The position numbers and the translations under genes were made by a program. DNA of 64,000 bases, taken from Cornus controversa. Its lineage: Eukaryota > Streptophyta > Magnoliopsida > Cornales > Cornaceae. The stretch covers positions 91,018,533 through 91,082,532 of the forward strand of contig CM048845.1 in assembly GCA_026545225.1 (NCBI GenBank). The letters are read 5' to 3'. The notes under the pieces are model-generated. The model was given only the letters and a program-made list of their open reading frames with translations, was not told the origin of the DNA and searched no databases. Numbering within the stretch: position 1 is the stretch's first letter; each line of letters begins with the position of its first letter. This document shows, piece by piece, positions 1-11,502 of the stretch.

Positions 1-456
1 GAGTTGAAGGGGTATGTGCCTTAATATATTCAGAGCTTGGTTATGCTACATGAGAGGAATGCTAGTTCACTTTATACGAGGGAGCTAGAGTTGATTATTT
101 TGAGATATGTTGATGTGAATTATGTGTGGGGACCATTGCTTTGAATTGTGGAATTTGAAAGTTTGAAACTATTCTTGAATGCAAGTTTGTAACTATGCAT
201 TGTAATCTTCTTCTTGAATTAATGTTGAAACAGAATTTTGAATGTTTGTGGGTAACATTTCTGGAAACCCTCACGAGACTATACTCGTCCACTAGGGGGA
301 ACCTAGGGGTTTAAAGGCTTGTTGCATATGCTAAATGCAATCGTTTCTCCTACGAAAGTGGAGTTGGGTAGTTTAGTTAGTATTTATTAGTTTTCTTTCT
401 TTTAGTTTTGTTTTATTCTATTGCTAAGGGACTAGCAATATGTAAGTTTGGGGGTG
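1..456 (+). mobile_element. 3' internal end of a forward Athila-type (A/B family) element
   Basis: This stretch closely matches the region at 58968-59261 near the 3' end of element A, and the reverse complement of about 4795-5220 in element B. It is non-coding sequence just upstream of a 3' LTR. It ends in a polypurine tract, AAGTTTGGGGGTG at 444-456, directly before an LTR that begins with TG. The rest of this element lies left of the window. No ORF here is credible; the short reverse ORF at 95-292 lies antisense in conserved 3' untranslated sequence. Confidence 0.85.
444..456 (+). other. Polypurine tract (plus-strand primer)
   Basis: AAGTTTGGGGGTG lies immediately 5' of the LTR start TGATCGG. 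The same motif abuts the 3' LTRs of elements B (reverse strand, 4795-4807) and D (20135-20147), which supports it as the plus-strand priming site. Confidence 0.85.
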
Positions 457-2010
457 TGATCGGCATCGAATGTTGCGCATTCTAACTGATAGGCGTTGAA
501 TGTTACGCATTCTAGCCCCCTAACTTATGCATTTTATTCTCTTAGTGATAGATTATTTTGTTATTTTACTTCGTTTTAGTGTTTTCTGTATTTTCAGGAC
601 CTTAATGATTATTTCAGTTAAAACCAAGCTTTTGGGCTTTTAAAGAAGACATCCAAGATGGTTAGATGAAGCCTACATCAAGGAGATTCACTCCACCATT
701 TATTTCAACTCATATCAGCCCAAGAAAGAGATCCAAGAGAATTACAACTGCTTAAGAAGGTTTCGGGCCTGAAGCCCAAATCTGCGCATACTACAGTCTT
801 AATCCCGTTTTGGAAAATGGACCAGAAGTCTTATTTTCGAGCCTCAAATCAACATTATTTTCGTTATAGGTTGAACGAAATTTGATTCTGCACACTTTTG
901 TATTTCATGAAAATTTCGTAAATCGGACTTCTAGTAGGTCAAAAGTTGGGCCGAAGTCAGCAGAAAAAACCCACCTAATTAGTGCTCCGGGAAACCCTAA
1001 TTTATTCCTAATTGGATTAGGACTTTGGTGTATTCTCTTGGGAATAAAGTGAAGAATAAGAGGCTGAATTGAGGGGAGAACACAGGGGGAGAACACAGAG
1101 AGAGATTGGAGAGTCTGAGAGGGCTGAAAAGAACAGAAACATATTTGCAGAGCCATTAGAGAACGAAGTCATACGCATAATTCATGAAGATGATGCCTTC
1201 TTCCTCAACAGTTGAAGCTTCTTCTTCTACCATGAGCGGCTAGTTCATCCACTAGGGTTTTGATGTAGCCCTAACAAAGCATTAATGGTTTGATTATTTT
1301 AATTATTGGGGACCTTTATATACATGCATAGATTGTGTAATTCAGATGATTCTTATTATAGAATTAAGCAATAAAAGTCTTGTAAATTCAATCTCAATGA
1401 TTTCTTATCTTGTCTTAGATATTTAGTTGTTGGTATTGAACTTAATCTCTCTTGTTTTCTGTGATCATGAGAGAGATTATTACACAATGGTAATCACTGA
1501 ATATATTGTTATGAGCTTTGATGGATTATGCCTAGAGAAGATGAATCATACTGCACCCTAGATTAGAGTAGTTAGGCATATGGTCCATGCCAATCGAAGA
1601 TAGTCCATGGCTTAGCTTTAATCATATGTTATCTTCTTGACGGATGCAAGTGAGCTTGTAGCCACCGACACCACTTATGCATGATGTAATTCCCCATAAT
1701 TGATTCAATTGACCATTGATTGTGGAGTTAGTGGTGAAGTCAAATATCCTAGATTTCTCTCATATTATCTTCACTATCTGTTTACCTTTGCTTTATTTTA
1801 TTTTACTTGTTAATTAATTTAGTTTAAAAATCAAAATTCTTTTCTTATAAATTTAATTAGAATTAATTCCATATTCCAACTCATCAGACCATAATCCCTG
1901 AGGTACGATACCCCTTTCGATAGCCCTATTCTGCAAGGAATTCGTTCTATTGCGAAGTGTGGAAATTTTTAATTGATATACTTTTTGAGTCACACACTCA
2001 CACACGAATC
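457..2010 (+). repeat. A/B-family 3' LTR (subtype 1)
   Basis: The sequence begins TGATCGGCATCGAATG at the polypurine tract and ends in CACACGAATC. It matches the B LTRs (3418-4794 and 37323-38822) and the A 5' LTR, including the central GAGCGGCTAGTTCA block and the terminal CACACTCACACACGAATC. The first 30 bases are a diverged duplicate of the LTR start, because a second TGATAGGCGTTGAATG begins at 487. The final base of the usual CGAATCA end is missing where the next LTR begins. No target-site duplication can be read. Confidence 0.85.
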
Positions 2011-3417
2011 TCTAACCTCTTAATTTATATATTTTATTCTCTTAATGATAGATTATTTTGTGATTTAACTTTGTTTTAGTGTTTTCTGTATTTTCAGGGC
2101 CTTCATGATTATTTCAGTTAAAACCAAGCTTTTGGGCTTTTAAAGAAGACATCCAAGATGGTTAGATGAAGCCTACATCAAGGAGAATCATTCAACCATT
2201 TATTTCAACTCAAATCAGCCCAAGAAAGAGGTCCAATAGAATTACAGCTGCTTAAGAAGGTTTCGGGCCTGAAGCCCAAATCTGCGCATAATACAGTCTT
2301 AATCCCGTTTTGGAAAATGAACTAGAAGTCTTATTTTCGAGCCTCAAATTGATATTATTTTCACGTAGAGTTGAACGAAATTTGATTCTGCACACTTTTG
2401 TATTTCACGAAATTTCCGTAAATCGGACTTCTAGTGGGTCAAAAGTTGGGCCGAAGTCAGCAGGAAAAACCCACCTGATTAGTGCTCCGGGAAACCCTAA
2501 TTTATTCCTAATTGGATTAGGACTTTGATGTATTCTCTTGGCTATTTAAAGTGACAAATTGGGGCTGTATTGGAGAGGTTTGGCAGCAGTTTGGAAGAGC
2601 TTTTGGAATAGAGAATCATTGGAGAACAAGGCGTATCATGAGCGGCTAGTTCAGCCACCAGGGTTTTGATGGAACCCTAAGTAAACATCACTGGTTTGAT
2701 TGTTCTAATTATTGGGAATTTTTGTATTCATTCATAGATTGTGTAATTTAGAGGATTCTTATTATTGAATTGAGTAATAAAAGTCTTATAAATTCAGTTT
2801 CAACGATTTCTTGTCTTGTCTTAGATATTTGATTATTGTTATTGAACTCATCCCTCTTATTTTCTGTGATCATGAGAGCGATTATTACACAATGGTTTTC
2901 ATTGAATATATCATTAAAAACTTTGATGGATTATGCCTAGAGAAGATGAACCATACTGCACCCTAGATTAGAGTAGTTAGGCAGATGGCCCATGCCAATC
3001 GAAGATAGTCCATGACTTAGCCTTAATCATATGTTATCTTCTTGACGGATGGAGGTAAGCTTGTAACCATCGACACCACTTATGCATGATACGATGCCCC
3101 ATAGTTAGTTCAATTGACCATTGATTGTGAAGTTAGTGGTGAAATCAATTACCCTAAACTTATCTTATATTCTCTACACTCCTTAGTTTTTCTTGCTTTT
3201 GTTCAATTGCTTCATTAGTTAATTTAGAATTAAAAATCAGAATTTATTTCTTTTAAATTTAATTAGAATTAATTCCTTATATCCAACTCAGTCAGACCAC
3301 AGTCCCTGAGGTACGATACCTCTTTCGATAGCCCTATTCTGCAAGTAATTCGTTCTATTGCGAAGTGTGGTAATTTTTAATTGATATACTTTTTGAGACA
3401 CACTCACACACGAATCA
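2011..3417 (+). repeat. A/B-family LTR (subtype 2), 5'-truncated, abutting the previous LTR
   Basis: The sequence enters the LTR about 28 bases after its normal start and ends with the complete CACACACGAATCA. Its middle section (CTATTTAAAGTGACAAATT, then a short GGCAGCAG segment) matches the solo LTR at 22555-23937 rather than LTR subtype 1. There is no internal sequence on either side. This is best read as an LTR joined to its neighbour by recombination, not as an independent element with its own target-site duplication. Confidence 0.8.
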
Positions 3418-4794
3418 AATATGGAATTAATTCTAATTAAATTTATAAAGAAAAGAATTCTGATTTTTAAACTAAAACAATTAAAAAGATAAAATAAATA
3501 AATCAAAGTAAACAGATATTGAAGATAATATGAGAGAAATCTAGGATATTTGACTTCACCACTAACTCCACAATCTATGGTCAATTGAATCAACTATAGG
3601 GAATTACATCATGCATAAGTGGTGTCGGTGGCTACAAACTTACATTCATCCGTCAAGAAGATAACATATGATAAAGGCTAAGCCATGGACTATCTTCGAC
3701 TGGCATGGACCATCTGCCTAACTACTCTAATCTAGGGTGCAGTATGGTTCATCTTCTCTAGGCATAATCCATCAAAGCTCTTAACAATATATTCAGTGAT
3801 TACCATTGTGTAATAATCGATATCAAAATCATAGAAAACAAGAGAGATTGAGTTCAATAACAACAACTAAATATCTAAGACAAGATAAGAAATTATTGAG
3901 ATTGAATTTACAAGACTTTTATTGCTCAATTCTATAATAAGAATCCTCTGAATTACACAATCTATGCATGTATATAAAGGTCCCCCAATAATTAAAATAA
4001 TCAAACTATTGATGCTTTATTAGGGCTACAGCAAAATCCTAGTGGATGAACTAGCCGCTCATGGTAAAAGAAGAAGCTTCAACTGTTGAGGAAGAAGGCA
4101 TCATCTTCATGAATTATGCGTATGACTTCGTTCTCCAATGGCTCTGCAAGTATGTTTTTGTTCTCTTCTCAGCCCTCTTAGACTCTCCAATCTCTCCTAA
4201 TCTCCCCTCAACTCAGCCTCTTATTCTTCACTTTATTCCCCAAGAGAATACACCAAAGTCCTAATCCAATTAGGAATAAATTAGGATTTCCCACAGCACT
4301 AATCAGGTGGGTTTTTCCTGCTGACTTCGGCCCAACTTTTGACCCACTAGAAGTCCGATTTACGGAATTTTTGGGAAATACAAACGTGTGCAGAATCAAA
4401 TTTCGTTCAACCCACCGCCAAAATTATGTCGATTTGAGGCTCGAAAATAAGACTTATGGTCCATTTTCCAAAATGGAATTAAGACTGTATTATGCGCAGA
4501 TTTGGGCTTCAGGCCCGAAACCTTCTTAACCGGCTGTAATTCTCTTGGACCTTTTTCTTGGGCTGAATTGAGTTAAAATAAATGGTTGAATGATTCCCTT
4601 TGATGTAGGCTTCATCTAACCATCTTGGATGTCTTCTTTAAAAGCCCAAAATCATAGTTTTAACTGAAATAATCATTAAGGCCCTGAAAATATAGAAAAC
4701 ATTAAAACAAAGTAAAATAACAAAATAATCTATCAGTAAGAGAATAAAATACATAAGTTAAAAGGCTAGAATGCGTAACATTCAACGCCTATCA
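3418..4794 (-). repeat. 3' LTR of reverse element B, missing about 130 bp at its outer end
   Basis: On the minus strand this LTR starts TGATAGGCGTTGAATG at 4794, directly after B's polypurine tract. It should end ...CACGAATCA, but about 130 bases are missing where it meets the forward LTR at 3417. Its partner is the 5' LTR at 37323-38822. Because B's outer end is lost, no target-site duplication can be identified. Together with 1-3417 it makes an inverted LTR arrangement. Confidence 0.85.
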
Positions 4795-4807
4795 CACCCC
4801 CAAACTT
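4795..4807 (-). other. Polypurine tract of element B
   Basis: The reverse complement reads AAGTTTGGGGGTG and directly abuts the start of B's 3' LTR. It is identical to the tract at 444-456. Confidence 0.85.
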
Positions 4808-6393
4808 ACATATTGCTAGTCCCTTAGCAATAGAATAAAACAAAACTAAAATAAAGAAACTAACAAATACTAACTAAACTACCCAACTCCACTTTCGTGG
4901 GAGAAAAGATTGCATTTAGCATATGCAACAAACCTTTAAACCCCTAGGTTCCTCCTAGTGGACGAATATAGTCTCATGAGGGCTTCCAGAAATGTTACCC
5001 ACAAACATTCAAAATTTTGTTTCAACATTAATTCAAGAAGAAGATTACAATATATAGTTACAAACTTGCATTCAAGAATATTTTCAAACTTTCAAATTCT
5101 ATAATTCAAATCAATGGTCCCCATGCATAATTCACATCAACATATATATTAAGGCACATACCCCTTCAACTCACTTGCTCCCCTTATTGAACTCATACTT
5201 CCCAACATGCATACATGACTTTTTCATTTTTTTTTTCTTCTTTTTTTTTTTCATCATTCCTTTTTTTTTCATTGCTTCATTGGTTGTGTAATGTCTTGAT
5301 TTATTAAGCTTTCTGAAAGATCCATGTAGCAAGCTTTCAGTCAGTGACTCCCAAACCAGATGGCTTTAGGGTACTAGGCTTTAAGATACCCTGAAGACCT
5401 AATTACTTGAATCAATCAGGCTACAAATCAAGACAACCAATGCTCATCTTTTCTCACCCTTTCACTTTTGACGCGACCACTCCGTGCTTCCTGAGGCATA
5501 GAGGCCCGGTTACTCATGAAAAAGGATCAAATTGATTTGCTTTTTATCACATTCTATCTTTTTTTTCTTTTGAAGTCAAGTAAACACATCATCGGTACTC
5601 ATTCTCAAGAGATACTAATTAATATCAAGCATATGTAACTTGATAACTCAAAACCAAAGTTTATACCCCATAAGACTATGCTAGTGTGTCTGTGCATGTA
5701 AGGGAACTAAAATCAATCACTCCAAAACATGTTATTGCAAACCATGATTAAAACCACATAATTTAAACCATAGTTTCCAAAAATTTAAAACATACTCAAA
5801 AATTGCAAGTTAAGCACCTACATAAGGTATTAATCCTTTGAATAATGTAAAAAACATTCTATCTAAAAATAAAACAAAATAAAATAAAAAACAAACTAAG
5901 AAAATAAAATAAACAAAAATCCTAAAACAAGAAGAATTTCACAAAAATCTCCCCCCATATGCAATAAAGCATACAAATTGGCATCGCCTCACCCCCAAAC
6001 TTAAACTGTACATTGTCCCCAATGTACTATCAATCAAAGCAAAGAGAAGAGTAAGAATGATATTACCAGAAATTTCGGAGTAGTGGAAAGAAAATAGAAC
6101 ACACCACTAGCATGAAGGCAATGAAAGCACACCCCCAAACTAGGATGTTTCAACCTGTCAAAACAAACCACTATACCCCAAAGATCAAGTGAAATAGTAT
6201 GGGTGAAAATAAACATGAAAGAGAAAAATCCTAAAAAAAATAAAATAAAATAAAATATATTTTTTTTCATTTTCAAATTTTTTTTTTCTTTCAAAGTAAA
6301 ATAAAAATCTAACTACAAAAAGAAAAATAAAATTTAAAAATAAAAAATAAAAACTAAAAATAAAATAAAATACAAAAGATGGTTACCTTCCTG
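4808..6393 (-). other. 3' untranslated region of element B
   Basis: This 1.6-kb non-coding stretch lies between the third ORF and the 3' LTR of B and is homologous to 57761-59261 in A. It holds A/T-rich simple sequence (T-rich 5221-5275; A-rich 5866-5930 and 6230-6370). It also holds two further copies of the polypurine-tract motif on the minus strand (5990-6002 exact, 6130-6142 nearly exact). Next to the first is a short inverted repeat, ACATTG..CAATGT. I see no gene. Confidence 0.75.
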
Positions 6394-7597
6394 TCAAGGA
6401 TGTGGTGGTGACTGAGCATCCGGATCAAAGTTTGTCTGGCGCATCAGTGCACGCAGCATCCTCCTTATCTTTAGTTGGTCTTGGCGAGTGTCACGAAAGT
6501 GATCCGCCATCTCAGTCCTCATTGCTCCAAACTTTGTGGAGACCTTTGTCTGTAGGGTACCAAACTGGGCTATCAACCCAGCAATATGCCCCTCTAAATA
6601 CTAATAATCATGGCCACCAGCTTGTGCATGCACCTCCTCTTCCTCTGCCTCCATCTCCTCTGGATCTTCCACCGGTGGTGGTATACCTATATGCTCTCCT
6701 CCCTGGGCCAACCGAGATACTTCACCAGGCGCCGCTATGACTCTCTGGTGCATATGAGATCGGCTCAAATTCCAGTCATACGTGCCATAATGAAGATCAT
6801 GTGGAAAGGCAAGCTCGTCCTCATGGACTGCATACCCCTGTGCCACAAGCAACTAGTGAATAATAGTAGGGAATGGAAACTCCCAATCACTTGCATTATC
6901 TGGTGCCTTGGCTACAACCTTGGAATAGAACTTCTCCATCTGGCCCCAGACAATCTGTGAGAACGACAGCCAATGCCCAAAATGTATAGCATATAAGGCT
7001 CTGAGGAACTCTTGACGTCTCTCGGTTTTATGTCCAATTGGACATACATTCTTGAGTAGAACAGCGTCAAGGAACCATAAATGATTTGGCATTGAAGACT
7101 TGGAAGCTGTATTTCTTTTCGGCCCGAAAAACTGATTAGCACACAAACGTGCAACCAAATTACCCACTGAAAAATCGTCGGGTAGAGGAGTATAGATATG
7201 AGATAAATCATTTGGGCACTCATGAGGACAACCCATGGCAATGGCAATGGATGACATGTCCACCCGAACTATTGTTCCATCTATTGAAGAAGTAAGCACA
7301 TCCCGCTCATCAGGTGTCGGCATTAAGTTCTAATAAAATACCTTGACAAGCCTTAGGTAGATAGTAGAAGAGAGTGGAACAAAAATGGATGTCAAAAATC
7401 CCCCATCGTGTCACGGGAAACATACCATAGAGTTTTGCTATGTCAAACGTTGTTTCAAAGTTCAAAGCCCTTGGATGCCATCTCTCATGAACACCTTCTC
7501 GGCGAGATCATGAAGAACCGGTGGTTGGATCATGCCTCGCTCGGTGAGGATTGTATGAACTTGAAGCACCTTGGTGACTTGCTCTCTTAGGTGCCAT
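6394..7597 (-). pseudogene. Athila-type third ORF (env position) of element B, broken
   Basis: This reverse-strand gene lies between pol and the 3' LTR, where Athila-type elements carry a poorly understood env-like ORF. The ATG at 7597-7595 begins MAPKRASHQ, as in element A (56537). The conserved middle includes VRVDMSSIAIAMGCPHEC and MPNHLWFLDAVLLKNVCPIG; the C-terminus includes FGTLQT and MADHFRDTRQDQL, possibly coiled coil. I see no signal peptide or membrane helix, so 'env' describes position only. It is broken by stops at about 7507 (CGA to TGA against A), in the 7330 region, at 6853-6855 (CAG to TAG) and at 6601-6603 (CAA to TAA). It also lacks 20 bases present in A near 7390, which shifts the frame. 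The protein type resembles those annotated as 'putative plant transposon protein'. Confidence 0.75.
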
Positions 7598-8486
7598 AGA
7601 AGTAGAAAAAGTGTGGTTGAGGAATTAAATCGAACACTTGGCGTGCACAATTAACTTGTAACCTCCAACCTCCTCTTTTCGGCAATTTTTCCACCCAAAT
7701 CGAACAAGTAAATGCACCAAATTGATCCCCCAAACATGGTCTTCAAAAGCCCTCAAAAAGAATTGCACAATTTCACCAAAGAAAAACTTCACTTACTTTG
7801 ATGTTGAACTTGAAAAAGTGAGAGCTTCCTTTGAGAACTAGTGATTCTTGATCCGGTTTGATGTTGATGTTGATGATAATCAATGTTGAATTCTTGTTTA
7901 ATACTCACCAATTGAAGAAAATAATCTTCCGGTTGAAGTAGGACTTGAATTGGAGTTCAAAGAGGTCTAGGATGCAAGGAGTAACTTTAGAATTGAAGAA
8001 GGAGTCTTTATATAGAAGGGAGTTTCGGCCAGCCCACAAACTGCCTTGGGTGATCAATCCCCCTTGTAGTGGGTGATCGATCGCCCACCTGCTGGTGGGG
8101 ATCTTCATTAAATTTCATGGGGCGATCGATCCCCCTCCAATGGGGTGATCGATCCCCCTTCTGGTAGCCTATCGGACCCTCCATCGCCCAACGTCGACTG
8201 AGACTTGATATTTTTGACTCTCCATCGCCCAAGGTTGACCGAGAGCACAATTTTTCACCCGTCTTGAGTCCAAATACCTCGGTACACCTCTTGGCATCCT
8301 CCGGAAGCAACTTATACATCAAAAACTCAAAGAAAAAACATTAAAACGCAACTAGAATTGAAAGAAAACTTAAGAAACTAAAACTAAAAAATAAAATCAA
8401 AGAAAACTAAAACAAATAAAGTATAGAAATACATACAAAAACCTACAATTTAACGTCCGTATGGGACAATCAACTCTCCGAAGGGA
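7598..8486 (-). other. Spacer between pol and third ORF of element B
   Basis: This non-coding stretch is homologous to 55650-56536 in A and carries the GATCGATC palindrome cluster at 8048-8158. It also has A-rich sequence at 8330-8440. The reverse ORFs inside it are not shared between A and B as proteins, so I do not call a gene. Confidence 0.6.
8048..8158. repeat. Cluster of GATCGATC-centred palindromes (element B)
   Basis: Four units of about 16-17 bases lie at 8048-8063, 8071-8086, 8119-8135 and 8142-8158, each of the form GGG(C/T)GATCGATC(G/C)CCC with small mismatches. The same cluster lies at the matching place in A (55975-56087), where the palindromes are more perfect. Confidence 0.8.
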
Positions 8487-9312
8487 TTAAGTCGGATAGA
8501 CGGGATCCGTCAAGTCAACGGACTCTACGTCTCTTCTTGGCACACTTCCTTCCACACAATGTTTCAATCTTTGCCCATTAACTTTCATCAAACCAATTCC
8601 AAACAATTGCTCATCCGAGAATAAGTCTCGAATAGGTAATGCATCGATCACCGACTCAAACTCAATCTGAGATAAATGATCCGCAACCACATTCTCAGTC
8701 CCCTTTTTGTCTTTTATCTCTAAATTAAATTCTTGCAACAATAAAATCCATCGAATAAAACACAGTTTGGTTTCTTTCTTTGCCAATAAGTGTCTCAATG
8801 CTACATGATCAGAGTAGACGACCACCTTGGACCCCAATAAATAAGAACGAAACTTGTCCAAGGCAAATACTACAGCTAGAAGCTCTTTCTCTGTGGATGT
8901 ATAATTGAGTTGGGCATCAGAGAGAGTCTTACTAGCGTAATAGATGACGTATGGCCGTTTCTCTTCTCTTTGTCCCAACACTGCTCCCACTACATAATTA
9001 GAGGCATCACACATAATTTCAAAAGGTAAAGCCCATTTTGGAGATTGCATGATTGGTGTAGAGGATAACAAAGACCGAAGCTTTTCAAAAGCTTGCACAC
9101 ATTCTTCATCAAAGATAAATGGGACATCTTTAGATAACAAATGGCACAATGGTCGAGCAATTTTACTGAAATCCTTGATGAATCTTCTATAGAACCCATC
9201 ATGGCCTAAGAAAGATCGAACTTGCCTTACCGAAGTTGGATGAGGCAGAGTTGCAATTAGGTCGATCTTTGCTTTATCAACTTCAATGCCTCTCTCTGAA
9301 ACAATATGACCC
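8487..9312 (-). pseudogene. Element B pol, 3' part: RT connection, RNase H and an integrase tail (core absent)
   Basis: The reverse frame reads from [15 protein letters not shown] and [20 protein letters not shown] (end of RT and connection) through RNase H ([45 protein letters not shown]). Directly after the DHLSQ..DEQLF segment it jumps to [13 protein letters not shown] and ends LTDPVYPT. That tail matches the end of integrase in element C (11212-11502), so the zinc-binding domain and catalytic core of integrase are missing. Element A has the same junction. The upstream part of this pol lies at 28459-29402, separated by the insertion of element C. Confidence 0.9.
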
Positions 9313-9317
9313 AATAC

Positions 9318-10017
9318 TAATGTGGTCGGAACTTGAATTATATTGTAAGCTTATTTGTGCTCCTTTTATCAAAATATAATTTAACCACTCGCAAGAGCAC
9401 GAATCTTTGTAGATACGGTTTTATATAGAGGGTATCGATCCCACGAGGACTAGTCGTAATTGTCTTAAAGAAAGATTACTTCCACTTTAATCATAAAAAT
9501 AAGGTTTTTGAGTTTTGTTTATAAAACTATTGCATGAATGTAATGACAATAAATTTAAAGAGTAAAGGTTGGGAGAGAGAACTAGGGGTGGTTTCCACCA
9601 CTAGCCATTCACATGTTCATAAGTGTAGCAAGCATGGGATTCATAAATTAAATGCCTAACAATGTCATTAGGCTTGTGACCTCAATGACATATCAAAAGA
9701 TTAATGTGTGTGCCAACCTATCATAATCCATCTTCAACAAGCATAGCTCTTCAACCTAACTAACTACCTAATTACCCTACTTTCTAAGTGAACCTACATG
9801 CATCCAAACTACCTTATTTTGGCATGGTTTATACAAGCAAGCACTACACATTCATTTAAAGTACCATTACCTAGCCACCATTTGCATTTCTTATGGAATA
9901 TGCAAATGTTGTGCATTCAAATGACAAAATCTACTCTAAGACAAGAATAAACTCCACATCAAATGAATATATATAAGAAATGTATAAGTGTACATTGTCA
10001 CTAGACTAGATAATCAA
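9318..10017 (-). repeat. 3' LTR of element C, truncated
   Basis: This matches the first 700 bases of the LTRs at 27056 and 18562 as read on the plus strand. The match ends near GATAATCAA at 10017, and the remaining half, including the palindrome array, is lost. The sequence then switches to third-ORF sequence also seen at 45035-45121. Confidence 0.85.
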
Positions 10018-10106
10018 TATATCTGCTCCGGGTAAAACTTCCGAGTCCGGAAGGCTCGCCTGGGCACATCTCTAATAGCACCGGGTGCATTCTTCACCCT
10101 CGCCAT
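10018..10106 (-). pseudogene. N-terminal scrap of the third ORF of element C
   Basis: From the ATG at 10106-10104 the minus strand reads MARVKNAPGA, then about 20 more residues, matching the start of the third ORF of H at 45121. It is cut by the junction with the truncated LTR at 10017, so no functional product is expected. It fixes the gene order of C: integrase, third ORF, LTR. Confidence 0.75.
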
Positions 10107-10740
10107 GATCTCGGAACAGTCAGCACTTTATTCCAAAAATTACGTAAATAAAAAGAAAATAAGAGGAATGCGAAACTAAGAATAAAATAATAATAAAAAA
10201 ATAAAAATAATAATAATAAAAAAAAATTTCTAGTCATTCAAAAATTTGCTCTCAACGAGGTAGCGTGAGTGGATGGGGCCGCGGTTGCAAATCGTACATT
10301 AAGCATTCGAAACAAAAAAAATAATGCAATATCTCACCCAAACATGCATTCCTACCCCCGAAACCCGCAAATTTCCATTATGAACATAGCGAATGCACCA
10401 TTCCACCCAACATCGCCGGTCTATACTTATTACGCCGAGAAACTAACAAAAATAGCGATAAAGTAAGCAAAATATAGCCATGCATCACTTACCTCAAGGT
10501 GAAGATGATGATCGGCATAAAAAATGAAGACCCAACTCGCAGCCGCGAAGAGATGAGCGTGCGCGTGCTCGAAGAGATCTCAGACTACGGCGAACGGCGG
10601 TGAATGGTCAGGGATGGTAGATCAAGTGTGGGTCGGTGCTTGGGGAAGCTTCATATCGCTCGGAGAAGAGGAGGAAGTCGGATGATCTTAGGAAGAATTA
10701 TGGAAATGAGAGGGAAGCCCAACGGTTTAAATAAGTAATC
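10107..10740 (-). other. Region upstream of the third ORF of element C
   Basis: This non-coding sequence is homologous to 45122-45509 in H; both contain a GGGCCGCGGTT block and a C-rich CCTACCCCC block. It has an A-rich run at 10180-10230. The forward ORF at 10269-10466 is not supported by the H copy. Confidence 0.6.
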
Positions 10741-10763
10741 GGCTCACGTGCAGGCATCGCGTC

Positions 10764-11042
10764 AATCTTGATTGATCGAGTTGTACATCTCGATCAATCG
10801 AGATTTTGATTAATCGAGATCAACTTCGATCAATCGAGATTCCTTCTTCGATCAATCGAGATCAACTTTGATCAATCAAAATTTTGATCGATCGAGGACC
10901 TATCGAAGTGCTATCGAAGAATACTACCTCTCGGGACTTTGGACTTGGCAAACTCTCTGCATTATTTTGATCAATCGAGACCAAAATCTCGATCAATCAA
11001 AATCTCGATTGATCGAGATCTCTGCTTTGATCAATCGAGATG
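10764..11042. repeat. Array of TCGATTGATCGA-type near-palindromes inside element C
   Basis: About eleven units of 14-18 bases, variants of ATCTCGATCAATCGAGAT, lie between integrase and the third ORF. Those from 10764 to about 10895 are closely packed; the rest are looser, near 10967-11042. The same motif is arrayed in the C-family LTRs (19690-19802, 28172-28269, 41820-41933), so it occurs both in LTRs and internally. Confidence 0.85.
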
Positions 11043-11211
11043 CTCAAAAACAGTCAGCTTGAGTCATGCTTTCATGGACTTAGATTATGGGACTTAGATA
11101 CTAAATTGCTTAGATACAAAATTTACCTTGGATTAAAGGGACATCATGGAAGCATGATAGCTACCATGGCCGTGCCACCTTACATGTCTATGGCATGACG
11201 TCCGAATTGGC

Positions 11212-11502
11212 TCACGAGTCAAAATACACGGGATCCGTCAAAGTGACAACATCCACGTATTCGGTGGTAACTTGGTCATCCACGCACACTTTTAAGCGCT
11301 GCCTGTTTACTTTGAACAACGATCCATCTTTCAAGTCCTTCAATTCCACCGCTCTGTGGGGAGCGACGGAATTAATCAAAAATGGACCATCCCAACGGGA
11401 GTGAAATTTTTTGGGAAACAAATGGAGGCGTGAGTTGTACAACCATACTTTTTGGCCCAGAGAAAACGTTTTGACTCGAATATTACGATCATGAAAGGCC
11501 TT
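11212..11502 (-). pseudogene. Element C integrase, C-terminal end
   Basis: The reverse frame has LGQKVWLYNSRLHLFPKKF, then RWDGPFLI and VELKDLKDGSLFKVNRQRLK, ending LTDPVYFDS. This resembles the C-terminal end of Ty3/gypsy integrases with the GPY/F-type motif (here RWDGPFLI). The gene is cut by element D between 11502 and 21424, and the rest is at 21424-22554. The tail matches the ends of A and B pol, which shows what those two elements kept after losing the core. Confidence 0.9.

Noticed and set aside
905-1156. Recurrent short ORFs (60-90 codons) within the A/B LTRs (also near 2310, 4061, 4208, 38095, 38236, 46024)
   Set aside because: They recur only because the LTRs are repeated; lengths and frames change from copy to copy and there is no domain.
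6402-6960. Forward ORFs of 112-116 codons over the B third ORF
   Set aside because: Antisense shadows of the third ORF; the same occurs at 57188-57752 in A.
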